Position numbers and translations under genes: made by a program. Below the pieces are notes generated by a model that was not told the origin of the DNA, ran no database searches, and saw nothing but the letters and a program-made list of their open reading frames with translations. 6,146 bases of DNA, taken from positions 1 through 6,146 of the forward strand of contig VBDM01000108.1 in the NCBI GenBank assembly GCA_005881355.1, given 5' to 3'. The DNA comes from Betaproteobacteria bacterium (lineage in GTDB: Bacteria; Pseudomonadota; Gammaproteobacteria; Burkholderiales; SG8-39). This document shows, one piece after another, positions 1 to 5,695 of this stretch. The number at the start of each line of letters is the position of its first letter. Within the stretch, counting starts at the first letter, position 1.

Positions 1-314
1 ACGCTCGCCGCCGAGGCGAAGTTGTCGGCGATGACGAGGACGGTGTAGCCGTCGGCGGGCGCGGCCACCGCCGCCTGCACGCCGATGATGCCGCTCGCGC
101 CGGCGCGGTTGTCGACGACGAAGGGCACCTTCCAGGCTTCGGAGAGCCTGGGGCCCAGATTTCTCGCGATCAGATCGGCGCTGCTGCCGGGCGTGTAGGG
201 GACGATCGCCTTGACCATGCGGCTCGGGTACTGCGCGGCCGCGCGCGAGGTGGCAAGCCCTCCGGCGAAGGAGAGGAGCACCGCACCCGCGATCGTGATC
301 GTCCTGCCGCGCAT
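1..314 (-). CDS. Bug/TctC-family periplasmic solute-binding protein, N-terminal part (runs off the left edge)
   Basis: Partial gene: 104 complete codons of a family usually about 320 residues long; the C-terminal two thirds lie outside the window. Residues 1-27 form a Sec signal peptide (MRGR, then a hydrophobic core, then A-A-A before Q28). The mature start QYPSRMVKAIVPYTPG is the typical first beta strand and ligand-binding loop of the TctC family. FVVDNRAGASGIIG (residues 65-78) and PADGYTVL (86-93) are the next family signatures. Where many relatives have PGGGTD in the first loop, this one has PGSSADLIAR, so its ligand pocket may differ from those of its neighbours. The ATG is supported by AAGGAG (325-320) five bases upstream. 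It is transcribed divergently from the next Bug gene. As a family, Bug proteins deliver carboxylates and other small solutes to TctAB-type transporters or to sensors; the ligand here is unknown. Confidence 0.93.
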   Translation of the reverse strand, partial: MRGRTITIAGAVLLSFAGGLATSRAAAQYPSRMVKAIVPYTPGSSADLIARNLGPRLSEAWKVPFVVDNRAGASGIIGVQAAVAAPADGYTVLVIADNFASAAS

Positions 315-431
315 CTCCGCTCCTTGCCCGGCTGCCGGGATCAGTATGCCACGCTCCGCGCCGGTTTCGTGAAGGCCCTGCTTCGCAAAACGGACCGGGC
401 GGGCGTACACTCGATCGCCGGAGGAAGCGTC
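315..431. promoter_or_regulatory. Divergent intergenic promoter region between two Bug genes
   Basis: This 117-bp gap must hold the start signals for both flanking genes. On the plus strand, TTCGCA (382-387) and TACACT (406-411) are separated by 18 bp and each match the sigma-70 consensus at 4 of 6 positions; transcription would begin only just before the SD GGAGG (420-424). On the minus strand, CATACT (348-343) is a plausible -10 without a convincing -35. A perfect 6+1+6 palindrome, CCCGGCTGCCGGG (327-339), lies between that -10 and the minus-strand SD and could be a regulator site or a small leader hairpin. The location is firm; the individual elements are pattern matches in GC-rich DNA. 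Confidence 0.4.
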
Positions 432-1397
432 ATGAAGCGGGGTTTCGGATCGGCCGTTGGAATTTTCCTCGCGTTGACGGGCTCGCCCGCGCCCGCGCAG
501 GATGCCTGGCCCGCGCGGGCGGTGAAGTTCATCGTGCCCTCGTCGCCGGGCGGCGGCACCGACCTGTATGCGCGCCAGCTCGCCCACGCGCTCTCCGAGT
601 CGCTCAAGCAGCAATTCATCGTCGACAACCGCCCGGGCGCGAGCGGCAACATCGGCGCCGAGGCGGCGGCGAAGTCGCCGCCCGACGGCTATACGTTCCT
701 CGTCTCGGCGAATCCGGCGATCGCGGTCAACCCGAGCCTGTACAAGAACCTGGCGTACAACGCGGAGCGCGACTTCGTGCCGGTTGCGCGCGGCGTCGTC
801 GCGCCGCTCGTGATCTGCGTCCATCCTTCCGTGCCCGCGCGGACGCTCGCGGAGCTCGTCGCGCTCGGCAAGCGCGGGCCGGGAAAACTTTCGTTCGGCT
901 CCGCCGGAACGGGGAGCCCGACCTATCTCGGCGTCCGCATGCTCGAGGAAGCCTCGGGCGCCGAGTTCCTGCACGTGCCCTTCAAAGGCATCGGCAACAT
1001 GATGCCTTCTCTTCTCGGCGGCCAGCTGGATTTCGCCTTTCCCGACGCCGCCGTGGCGCTGCCGCACATCAGGGCGGGAAAGCTGATACCGCTTGCCATC
1101 ATCGAGCGCACGAGCTTTCTTCCGAAAGTGCCGACGTTCGCCGAGGCCGGATTTCCGGGCCTGGAGATCTACAGCTCGTTCAGCGTGGTCGCGCCGGCGA
1201 GGACGCCGCCCGAGATCGTGCGGCGCATGAGCGCGGAGATCGCGCGCGCGATGAAATCGCCGGGGCTCGCGGAAAAGCTCGAGCACGAGACTCTGATCCC
1301 GGTGTTCGACACCCCGGAACTCTTCGCCGCCCACCTGAGAAAAGAAAGAGCCGCCTGGGAGGCGGTGATCCGCCGCAACGCCATAGTGCCGGACTGA
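432..1397 (+). CDS. Bug/TctC-family periplasmic solute-binding protein
   Basis: The protein has 321 residues, the normal length for the family. The start at 432 is preferred over an upstream in-frame ATG at 324 because GGAGG (420-424) sits 7 bases before it, and because it gives a proper signal peptide (MKRGFGSAVGIFLALTGSPAPA, cleavage likely after A22). Family signatures follow in order: VKFIVPSSPGGGTDLYARQL (31-50), FIVDNRPGASGNIGAEA (62-78), PDGYTFL (84-90), HPSVPARTL (131-139), the interdomain stretch GKLSFGSAGTGSPTYLG (151-167), HVPFKG (181-186), RAGKLIPLAI (214-223) and VPTFAEAGFPGLE (233-245). This is the two-lobed Venus-flytrap fold exported to the periplasm. No membrane transporter subunit is adjacent. 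It is the first gene of a likely two-gene operon, 8 nt before the next Bug gene. The ligand cannot be told from sequence; carboxylates and aromatic or amide compounds are known in the family. Confidence 0.94.
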   Translation: MKRGFGSAVGIFLALTGSPAPAQDAWPARAVKFIVPSSPGGGTDLYARQLAHALSESLKQQFIVDNRPGASGNIGAEAAAKSPPDGYTFLVSANPAIAVNPSLYKNLAYNAERDFVPVARGVVAPLVICVHPSVPARTLAELVALGKRGPGKLSFGSAGTGSPTYLGVRMLEEASGAEFLHVPFKGIGNMMPSLLGGQLDFAFPDAAVALPHIRAGKLIPLAIIERTSFLPKVPTFAEAGFPGLEIYSSFSVVAPARTPPEIVRRMSAEIARAMKSPGLAEKLEHETLIPVFDTPELFAAHLRKERAAWEAVIRRNAIVPD

Positions 1398-1405
1398 TAC
1401 CCCGA

Positions 1406-2368
1406 ATGCGCAAGCTGCTCCCGGCGGTTCTCTGCGCGATGCTCGCCGGCGCCGTGCAGGCGCAGGTCTATCCCTCCCGGCCGGTGCGCGTGCTCGTCGG
1501 CTTCGCGCCCGGCGGCCCCAACGACATCATCGCCCGCGCCTACGGCGCGCGGCTCGCGGAATCCTTCGGCCAGCCCTTCGTCGTCGAGAACCGCACCGGC
1601 GCCGGCGGCAATCTCGCCGCGGAAGTCGTCGCGAGGGCCGCGCCCGACGGCCACACCCTGATGCTCGGCTCCACCGGCACCAACGCGGTCAACCCTTCCC
1701 TGTACCGGGAGCTTTCCTTCGATCTGGTGCGCGACCTCGCCATCGTCACGCTCGTCGCGACCAGCCCGAGCGCGCTCGCCGTGCACCCGCGCGTTCCCGC
1801 GCGGAACGTGCGCGAGCTGATCGCGCTCGCCCGGGCGCGGCCCGGCAAGCTCACCTACGCCTCGGCGGGCAGCGGCTCGTCGCAACACCTCGCCGCGGAG
1901 CTCTTCAAGCAGATGGCCGGCGTCGACATCGTGCACGTGCCCTACAAGGGCGCGGCGCCCGGGATCGCAGATTTGGTCGCCGGCCAGGTGGACATGAGCT
2001 TCGCCCCGGTGGCGAACGTCGTGCCCCTCGCCAAGGGCGGGAAGCTCCGGCTCCTCGCGCTGACGAGCGCGAGAGCCTCGGCCTTCGCTCCCGACACGCC
2101 GACCATCAGCGAGACCGGATTGCCCGGCTTCGACGTGTGGACCTGGTACGCGGTCTTCGCCACCGCGGGCACGCCCGGGGACGTCGTCGACCGCCTGCAC
2201 GCGGAGCTCGCGAGAATCGCGCAGCTCCCGCAGGTGAAAGAGCCGCTCGCGAACATCGGCGTCGATACCGAGACGAGCGCCTCGCCCGCGCAGGCGCGCG
2301 CCCACCGGGCGAGCGAGGTGGAGAAGTGGGGGAAGCTGGTGAGGGCGACCGGGGTGAAGGTGGAGTAG
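1406..2368 (+). CDS. Bug/TctC-family periplasmic solute-binding protein (second of a tandem pair)
   Basis: The protein has 320 residues, full length for the family. The signal peptide is MRKLLPAVLCAMLAGAVQA with cleavage before Q20. Signatures are VRVLVGFAPGGPNDIIAR (27-44), FVVENRTGAGGNLAAE (58-73), PDGHTLML (80-87), HPRVPARNVRELIALAR (127-143), GKLTYASAGSGSSQHL (147-162), HVPYKG (177-182), GGKLRLLALT (211-220) and TPTISETGLPGF (231-242). It differs from its upstream neighbour in the ligand-loop region (PGGPND instead of PGGGTD), so the two are diverged paralogues rather than a recent duplication. The start lies 8 nt after the preceding stop and has no good SD of its own, which suggests translational coupling. 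It ends at TAG 2366-2368. A weak hairpin (CCGGA, 4-nt loop, TCCGG; 2372-2385) follows without a T tract, so termination here is uncertain. Confidence 0.94.
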   Translation: MRKLLPAVLCAMLAGAVQAQVYPSRPVRVLVGFAPGGPNDIIARAYGARLAESFGQPFVVENRTGAGGNLAAEVVARAAPDGHTLMLGSTGTNAVNPSLYRELSFDLVRDLAIVTLVATSPSALAVHPRVPARNVRELIALARARPGKLTYASAGSGSSQHLAAELFKQMAGVDIVHVPYKGAAPGIADLVAGQVDMSFAPVANVVPLAKGGKLRLLALTSARASAFAPDTPTISETGLPGFDVWTWYAVFATAGTPGDVVDRLHAELARIAQLPQVKEPLANIGVDTETSASPAQARAHRASEVEKWGKLVRATGVKVE

Positions 2369-2461
2369 TCGCCGGAGTCATCCGGATTCGAAGGGACGGG
2401 CCGCGGTGCGCGCCCTGCGGCGGAGCGGCAGCGCGCCTTTCCGGCTCGGGCTTGTAGGGTT

Positions 2462-2484
2462 TTCCCGACTTACCTCGTCGGGAA
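2462..2484. repeat. 8-bp perfect inverted repeat around the -35 of the kinase promoter
   Basis: TTCCCGAC (2462-2469) and GTCGGGAA (2477-2484) are exact reverse complements separated by 7 bases. The candidate -35 hexamer TTACCT (2470-2475) lies in the centre. No T tract follows on either strand, so a regulator-binding site fits better than an intrinsic terminator. This is inferred from symmetry and position only; the regulator is unknown. Confidence 0.4.
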
Positions 2485-2499
2485 CGCGATAGTAGGATG
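2469..2499 (+). promoter_or_regulatory. Promoter-like repeat element, copy 1 (ahead of the kinase operon)
   Basis: TTACCT (2470-2475), a 17-bp spacer and TAGGAT (2493-2498) have sigma-70 geometry, with an AGTAGGATG core. The whole 31-bp block recurs at 5696-5726 with the same 17-bp spacer. The hexamers alone are weak (3 of 6 and 4 of 6 matches to consensus), so the support comes mainly from the recurrence and from both copies lying upstream of a gene in the same orientation. Transcription would start near 2505 and cover the small open frame and the kinase. Confidence 0.45.
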
Positions 2500-2524
2500 A
2501 GCCTGCCACAAGCGGGAGGTGGGA

Positions 2525-2602
2525 GTGCGCGAGCTGTGCCGTTCGATTCTCTGCGCGACGCTCGGCGCTGCCGCGATCGACCCTCCTCCCGAGGGGCCTT
2601 AG
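2525..2602 (+). CDS. Possible 25-codon leader ORF, or relict Bug signal peptide, abutting the kinase start
   Basis: A GTG-started frame has a strong SD (GGGAGG, 2514-2519, 5 bases upstream) and encodes 25 residues beginning VRELCRSILCATLGAAA and ending PPPEGP. Its TAG (2600-2602) is followed without a gap by the kinase ATG. The N-terminal residues resemble a signal peptide. The DNA matches the first 16 codons of the Bug gene at 1406 at about 36 of 48 positions, by my hand count, including an identical 12-base stretch at the same offset from the start codon (1428-1439 and 2547-2558). It may be a translated leader that couples translation to the kinase, or the stump of a lost Bug gene. It is too short for firm gene status. 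Confidence 0.3.
   Translation: MRELCRSILCATLGAAAIDPPPEGP
2581..2595 (+). promoter_or_regulatory. Small hairpin that could mask the kinase ribosome-binding site
   Basis: CCCTC (2581-2585) is complementary to GAGGG (2591-2595) across a 5-nt loop. The 3' arm is most of the kinase SD, GAGGGG (2591-2596), which lies 6 bases before the ATG. A ribosome translating the small upstream frame to its stop at 2600-2602 would open this stem. The pairing is visible in the sequence; the effect on translation is inference. Confidence 0.3.
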
Positions 2603-4066
2603 ATGAAAATCGAAGCGATGCCGGCGGAAAAAGCCGCGCGCGCCGGCGGGAGACCCGGCAGCGAGGCTTTGCAGCGCAGGCTCGCCGTGGCCTTCGCCGG
2701 CGCGCTGGTGGTCGTGACGACGCTGTCCCTCACTGTGTTCGAAACCGCGCGCCGCGCGCTCGCGTCGAGCCGCTTGGTGGCGCACGCCCACGAGGTGCTG
2801 CAGGTGATGAACGGCGTCGAAGGGACGCTGGTGACGGCGCAATCGGCGGTGCGCGGTTTCGTCATCACCGGCGACGAGGTTTATCTGCGCGATCGCGACA
2901 GCGCTCTTTTATCGCTTGAGTCCGGCGTGCAGCGGCTGCGGGACCTCACCGCCGATAACGACTCGCAGCGGCGGCGCTGGCAGGCGCTGCGCGACCGGCT
3001 GGACGAGCGGGTGGCGCTGCTCGATCGCCTGGTGGTGATCCGGCAGACCGAGGGCGCCGGCCGGGCGCGCGAGTTCCTCAGATCGGTTTATCCGCCGCCT
3101 CCGCCGGCGAAGACGGGCCGCATTCGCGCAATCACCGGGGAAATGGCGCGGGAGGAGGAGCTGCAGCTTGCCGGGCGGATGCGGGAGGAGGAACTGGCCA
3201 GCGCCTTCGCCGTCGCCTCCGGCGTGGTGCTCGCGGTCCTTTTCGCGCTGATGTTCACGCTCGGCTATCTCGCCATCCGCCGCCGTGTCGCGCAGACCTT
3301 CGGGCTGAACGCGGCGCTGCTCAGCCGCACCGAGGAGGCGGAAGCGGCCAACCGGGAGCTCGAGGGCTTCAGCTACTCCGTGTCCCACGACCTCCGCTCC
3401 CCGCTGCGCGCGATCGACGGGTTTTCGAGGATGCTCACCGAGGATTACGGCGAACGGCTGGACGACGAGGGCCGGCGCCGCCTCGCCGTGGTTCGCGAGG
3501 GCAGCCAGAGAATGGGGCGGCTCATCGACGACCTGCTCGAATTCTCGCGGCTCGGCAAGAAGCCGCTCGCCTGCTCCGCGATCGACATGACGGCGCTCGC
3601 GGGCGAGGTCTACCGGGAGCTGCGCACGGCCGACCCGGAAGGCTCGCCCGCGTTCGATCTCGCTCCGCTGCCGAAAGGCTGGGGCGATGCCGCGATGCTG
3701 CGGCAAGTCCTCGCGAACCTCCTCTCGAACGCGCTCAAGTACGTTCGCAAGGACCGCGCCCCGCGCATCGAGGTCCGGGGCTGGGCCGAGGACGGCCGGA
3801 ACGTCTATTGCGTGAAGGACGACGGCATCGGCTTCGACATGGCGCACTACGACAAGCTGTTCGGCGTGTTTCAGCGCCTGCATTCGGCCGAATTCCCCGG
3901 CACCGGGGTCGGGCTCGCCATCGTTCAGCGGATCGTGACCCGCCACGGCGGCAAGGTCTGGGCCGAGAGCAAGCCGGACGAAGGATCGTCTTTCTATTTT
4001 TCGCTGCCACAGGCGGCAATGAGCGGTTTCACCGATCCGCCCGCCGCGAGGGGAGGCCGGAGATGA
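2603..4066 (+). CDS. Membrane sensor histidine kinase with CHASE3-type periplasmic domain
   Basis: 487 residues. TM1 is about residues 27-48 and TM2 about 202-225. Between them is an extracytoplasmic, mostly helical region with the CHASE3 hallmark AVRGFVITGDEVYL (82-95). After TM2 there is no evident HAMP or PAS domain, only a short helical linker (about 227-254). The dimerisation/phosphotransfer helix follows: GFSYSVSHDLRSPLRAIDGF, with H262 the phosphoacceptor, as in phytochrome-type HisKA kinases. The catalytic ATPase domain has an N box with N376 (NLLSNALKY), G1 box DDGIG (406-410), F box around F420-F423 and G2 box GTGVGL (433-438). All key residues are present, so it should be an active kinase. 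Five consecutive prolines (164-168) interrupt the sensor domain. The start is set by GAGGGG 6 bases upstream. Its stop overlaps the receiver start (ATGA), so the two are co-translated partners. The signal sensed is unknown. Confidence 0.93.
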   Translation: MKIEAMPAEKAARAGGRPGSEALQRRLAVAFAGALVVVTTLSLTVFETARRALASSRLVAHAHEVLQVMNGVEGTLVTAQSAVRGFVITGDEVYLRDRDSALLSLESGVQRLRDLTADNDSQRRRWQALRDRLDERVALLDRLVVIRQTEGAGRAREFLRSVYPPPPPAKTGRIRAITGEMAREEELQLAGRMREEELASAFAVASGVVLAVLFALMFTLGYLAIRRRVAQTFGLNAALLSRTEEAEAANRELEGFSYSVSHDLRSPLRAIDGFSRMLTEDYGERLDDEGRRRLAVVREGSQRMGRLIDDLLEFSRLGKKPLACSAIDMTALAGEVYRELRTADPEGSPAFDLAPLPKGWGDAAMLRQVLANLLSNALKYVRKDRAPRIEVRGWAEDGRNVYCVKDDGIGFDMAHYDKLFGVFQRLHSAEFPGTGVGLAIVQRIVTRHGGKVWAESKPDEGSSFYFSLPQAAMSGFTDPPAARGGRR

Positions 4067-4506
4067 ATCGCAGCCGCAACGTCCTGCTCGTCGAGGACAA
4101 CCCGTACGACGTCGAGCTCACCCTGCGCGCCTTCGAGCAGAACAACATCATGAACGAGCTGGTGGTCGTTCGCGACGGAAAGGAAGCGCTCGATTATCTC
4201 TTCGGGGCCGGCGCCTACGCCGGGCGGGACCTGGGCGACGCGCCGGAGGTGGTCCTGCTCGACCTGAAGCTGCCCAAGATCGACGGCCTCGAGGTGCTGC
4301 GCCGCATGCGCGCCGACGAGCGCACGCGCCGCCAGCCCGTGGTCGTGCTGACCTCGAGCAGCGAGGAGAAGGACGTCGTCTCCAGCTACAACCTCGGCGC
4401 CAACAGCTTCGTGCGCAAGCCCGTGGACTTCACCCAGTTCACCGAAGCGGCCAAGCAGCTCGGCCTCTACTGGCTGGTCCTCAACGAGCCGCCTCCGGGC
4501 GGCTAG
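4063..4506 (+). CDS. Single-domain response regulator, Rcp1/CheY-like receiver
   Basis: 147 residues, all receiver domain. The acidic pair is E11-D12 in VLLVEDN, the phosphoacceptor is D67 in VVLLDLKLPKIDGLEVL, the switch Thr is T97 in VVVLTSSSEE, and the conserved Lys is K119 in FVRKPVDF. The C-terminal helix FTEAAKQLGLYWLVLNEPP is typical of the Rcp1-like subgroup that partners phytochrome-type kinases. There is no DNA-binding or enzymatic output domain, so it probably acts by protein contact, as a phosphate shuttle or through another kinase or regulator. The start ATG at 4063 overlaps the kinase stop (ATGA), and GGGAGG (4051-4056) lies 6 bases upstream. A cognate kinase-receiver pair is therefore very likely. 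The downstream Bug gene converges on it with only 23 bp between stop codons. Confidence 0.95.
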   Translation: MNRSRNVLLVEDNPYDVELTLRAFEQNNIMNELVVVRDGKEALDYLFGAGAYAGRDLGDAPEVVLLDLKLPKIDGLEVLRRMRADERTRRQPVVVLTSSSEEKDVVSSYNLGANSFVRKPVDFTQFTEAAKQLGLYWLVLNEPPPGG

Positions 4507-4517
4507 GCTCGCCGCCC
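4497..4517. terminator. Stem-loop across the receiver stop codon, possible bidirectional terminator
   Basis: GGGCGGC (4497-4503) pairs perfectly with GCCGCCC (4511-4517) across a 7-nt loop that contains the receiver's TAG stop. It lies between two convergent genes, where a shared terminator is expected. Neither side has a real T tract, so it may instead need Rho or simply protect 3' ends. Confidence 0.4.
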
Positions 4518-4529
4518 TCTCCGGGAAAA

Positions 4530-5495
4530 TCAGTCCAGCTTCACGCCGAGGCGCTTGCCGATGCCGCCCCACTTGTCCATGTCGGCCTTGATGAGCGCGG
4601 CGAACTGCTCGGGCGTGCCGGCCGCGGGGTCCATGCCCTGCCCGATCAGGTTGCGCCTCACCTCCGCGATGTCGAGCACCGCGCGAATTTCCCGGTTGAG
4701 CCGGCTCACGACCGGGCGCGGCGTCTTCGCAGGCGCGAGCATGCCCCACCAGCCGATCACCTCGAATCCCGGCAGCCCCGATTCGTCGAGCGTCGGAATA
4801 TCGGGCACGGCGACCGAGCGCCCGAGGCCGGCCTGGGCGATCGCGCGCAGCTTTCCCGCTTTCGCGTGCGGCATGCCCACCGCGATCGGCGTGAAGGACA
4901 TCTGCACTTCGTCGGCGAGCTGCGCGGTGATCGCCGGAGCGATCCCCTTGTAGGGGACGTGCGTCATCCGCATGCCGGTCATCGACATGAGGAGCTCGGT
5001 CGCGAGATGCGGCGAGCTTCCCGGGCCGGAGGAGCCGTAGTTGAGCTTGCCCGGATTGGCCTTCGCGTAGGCGATGAGCTCCTTCAGGTCCTTCGCCGGG
5101 ACCGAAGGATGAACGAAGAGCACCAGCGGCGAAGTCGTGGCGAGCGCCACGGGCGCAAAGTCCGCGACCGGATCGTAGGGCAGCTTGTCGAAGAGCTTCG
5201 CGCTGCTCGAGAGCGACGAGAACGCGAACAGCAGCGTGTAGCCGTCGGGCTGCGCCTTGGCGACGAGATCGGCGCCGATGATGCCGGAGCCCGCGGGCCG
5301 GTTGTCGACGATGAAGCTCCGGCCGAGCCGCTGCGTGAGGCGCGCGGCGAGAATTCTTCCGACCACGTCGGTGCCGCCGCCGGGCGCGAAGGGCACGATG
5401 ACGCGCACCGCCCGCACCGGATATTCGTCCGCGGCGGTCGCGAACGACGCGGCGAGAACAAGTGCTGCGACGGACCGGATCGGCATGCTGCGCAT
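4530..5495 (-). CDS. Bug/TctC-family periplasmic solute-binding protein
   Basis: 321 residues, full length. The ATG at 5495 is chosen because GGGAG (5505-5501) lies 5 bases upstream; the in-frame ATG at 5486 would be too far from it. The signal peptide is MRSMPIRSVAALVLAASFATA, with cleavage around residues 21-22. Signatures are VRVIVPFAPGGGTDVVGRIL (30-49), FIVDNRPAGSGIIGAD (61-76), PDGYTLL (83-89), HPSVPAKDLKELIAYAK (129-145), GKLNYGSSGPGSSPHL (149-164), HVPYKG (179-184), KAGKLRAIA (212-220) and IPTLDESGLPGFEV (233-246). This is the most canonical Bug protein of the four, exported to the periplasm. It has no TctA/TctB partner here and is convergent with the receiver gene. The nearest upstream -10 candidate is TATACT (5568-5563), at the edge of a broken VOC gene, which suggests this Bug gene arrived by rearrangement. 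Ligand unknown. Confidence 0.95.
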   Translation of the reverse strand: MRSMPIRSVAALVLAASFATAADEYPVRAVRVIVPFAPGGGTDVVGRILAARLTQRLGRSFIVDNRPAGSGIIGADLVAKAQPDGYTLLFAFSSLSSSAKLFDKLPYDPVADFAPVALATTSPLVLFVHPSVPAKDLKELIAYAKANPGKLNYGSSGPGSSPHLATELLMSMTGMRMTHVPYKGIAPAITAQLADEVQMSFTPIAVGMPHAKAGKLRAIAQAGLGRSVAVPDIPTLDESGLPGFEVIGWWGMLAPAKTPRPVVSRLNREIRAVLDIAEVRRNLIGQGMDPAAGTPEQFAALIKADMDKWGGIGKRLGVKLD

Positions 5496-5562
5496 GATGT
5501 CTCCCGCTGCCGTATTGGACGTCTCGGGGCGGCGAGCTTGACCGCTTCGCCGCGCGAGCCAT

Positions 5563-5568
5563 AGTATA
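5563..5568 (-). promoter_or_regulatory. Candidate -10 hexamer for the minus-strand Bug gene
   Basis: TATACT read on the minus strand (5568 to 5563) matches the sigma-70 -10 consensus at 5 of 6 positions and lies about 67 bases before the Bug ATG. I see no good -35 at 16-18 bp. The site sits beside the point where the VOC-like reading frame of the opposite strand begins. Confidence 0.3.
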
Positions 5569-5569
5569 G

Positions 5570-5695
5570 AGCCGGCTCGAGATTCCCTACGAAGAGCAGA
5601 TCGTGGACGACAACACGGCGCTGCAGTTTTTTTTCCGCGACACCAACGGCCTCAGGATCGAGCTCGACTACAAGCTGGACGAGGCCGGCGCCTAG
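5570..5695 (+). pseudogene. C-terminal remnant of a VOC/glyoxalase-fold protein
   Basis: An open frame of 41 codons ends at TAG 5693-5695 and reads SRLEIPYEEQIVDDNTAL, then QFFFRDTNGLRIELDY. The pattern I-P-Y, then FFRDTNG, then IEL is the last strand pair of vicinal-oxygen-chelate (VOC) domains (glyoxalase I, extradiol dioxygenases and relatives). The Glu in RIEL (codon 31, 5660-5662) is at the position of the usual final metal ligand. The frame is closed immediately upstream by TAG (5567-5569), has no ATG, and holds under half of a VOC domain, so it cannot be a working enzyme. Upstream DNA in the other two frames does not continue the domain, so truncation by deletion or rearrangement fits better than a simple frameshift. 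An 8-T run (5627-5634) encodes the FFF. The family call rests on a short motif. Confidence 0.6.

Noticed and set aside
324..431. An in-frame ATG at 324 that would add 36 residues to the first plus-strand Bug protein
   Set aside because: It has no SD, would bury the signal peptide, and would overlap the divergent promoter region; the ATG at 432 has GGAGG and a proper signal peptide.
1169..2305. A long minus-strand open frame opposite the tandem Bug genes
   Set aside because: It overlaps two clear Bug genes, is rich in Arg, Gly and Ala, and has no recognisable domain. Such antisense frames are common in GC-rich DNA.
2372..2385. A small hairpin after the tandem Bug genes as a terminator
   Set aside because: The stem is only 5 bp and no T tract follows; recorded only as a weak possibility in the gene entry.
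2497..2919. A plus-strand frame of 140 codons starting before the kinase
   Set aside because: Its ATG is part of the promoter-like repeat (the AGGATG end), it has no SD, and most of it is an out-of-frame reading of the kinase with low-complexity Arg-rich sequence.
2909..3946. A minus-strand open frame of 345 codons opposite the kinase
   Set aside because: It is antisense to conserved kinase domains, has no recognisable motif, and its composition is that of a GC-rich shadow frame.
3994..5562. A minus-strand open frame of 522 codons covering the receiver and fourth Bug gene
   Set aside because: It is out of frame with the clear Bug gene on the same strand and antisense to the receiver, and its Arg/His/Ala-rich sequence has no domain.
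4866..5564. A plus-strand open frame of 232 codons opposite the fourth Bug gene
   Set aside because: It is antisense to a well-supported Bug gene and is Arg/Glu/Gly-rich without motifs.
5627..5634. A run of eight T as a possible intrinsic terminator
   Set aside because: No GC-rich hairpin precedes it, and it is explained as three Phe codons of the VOC remnant.
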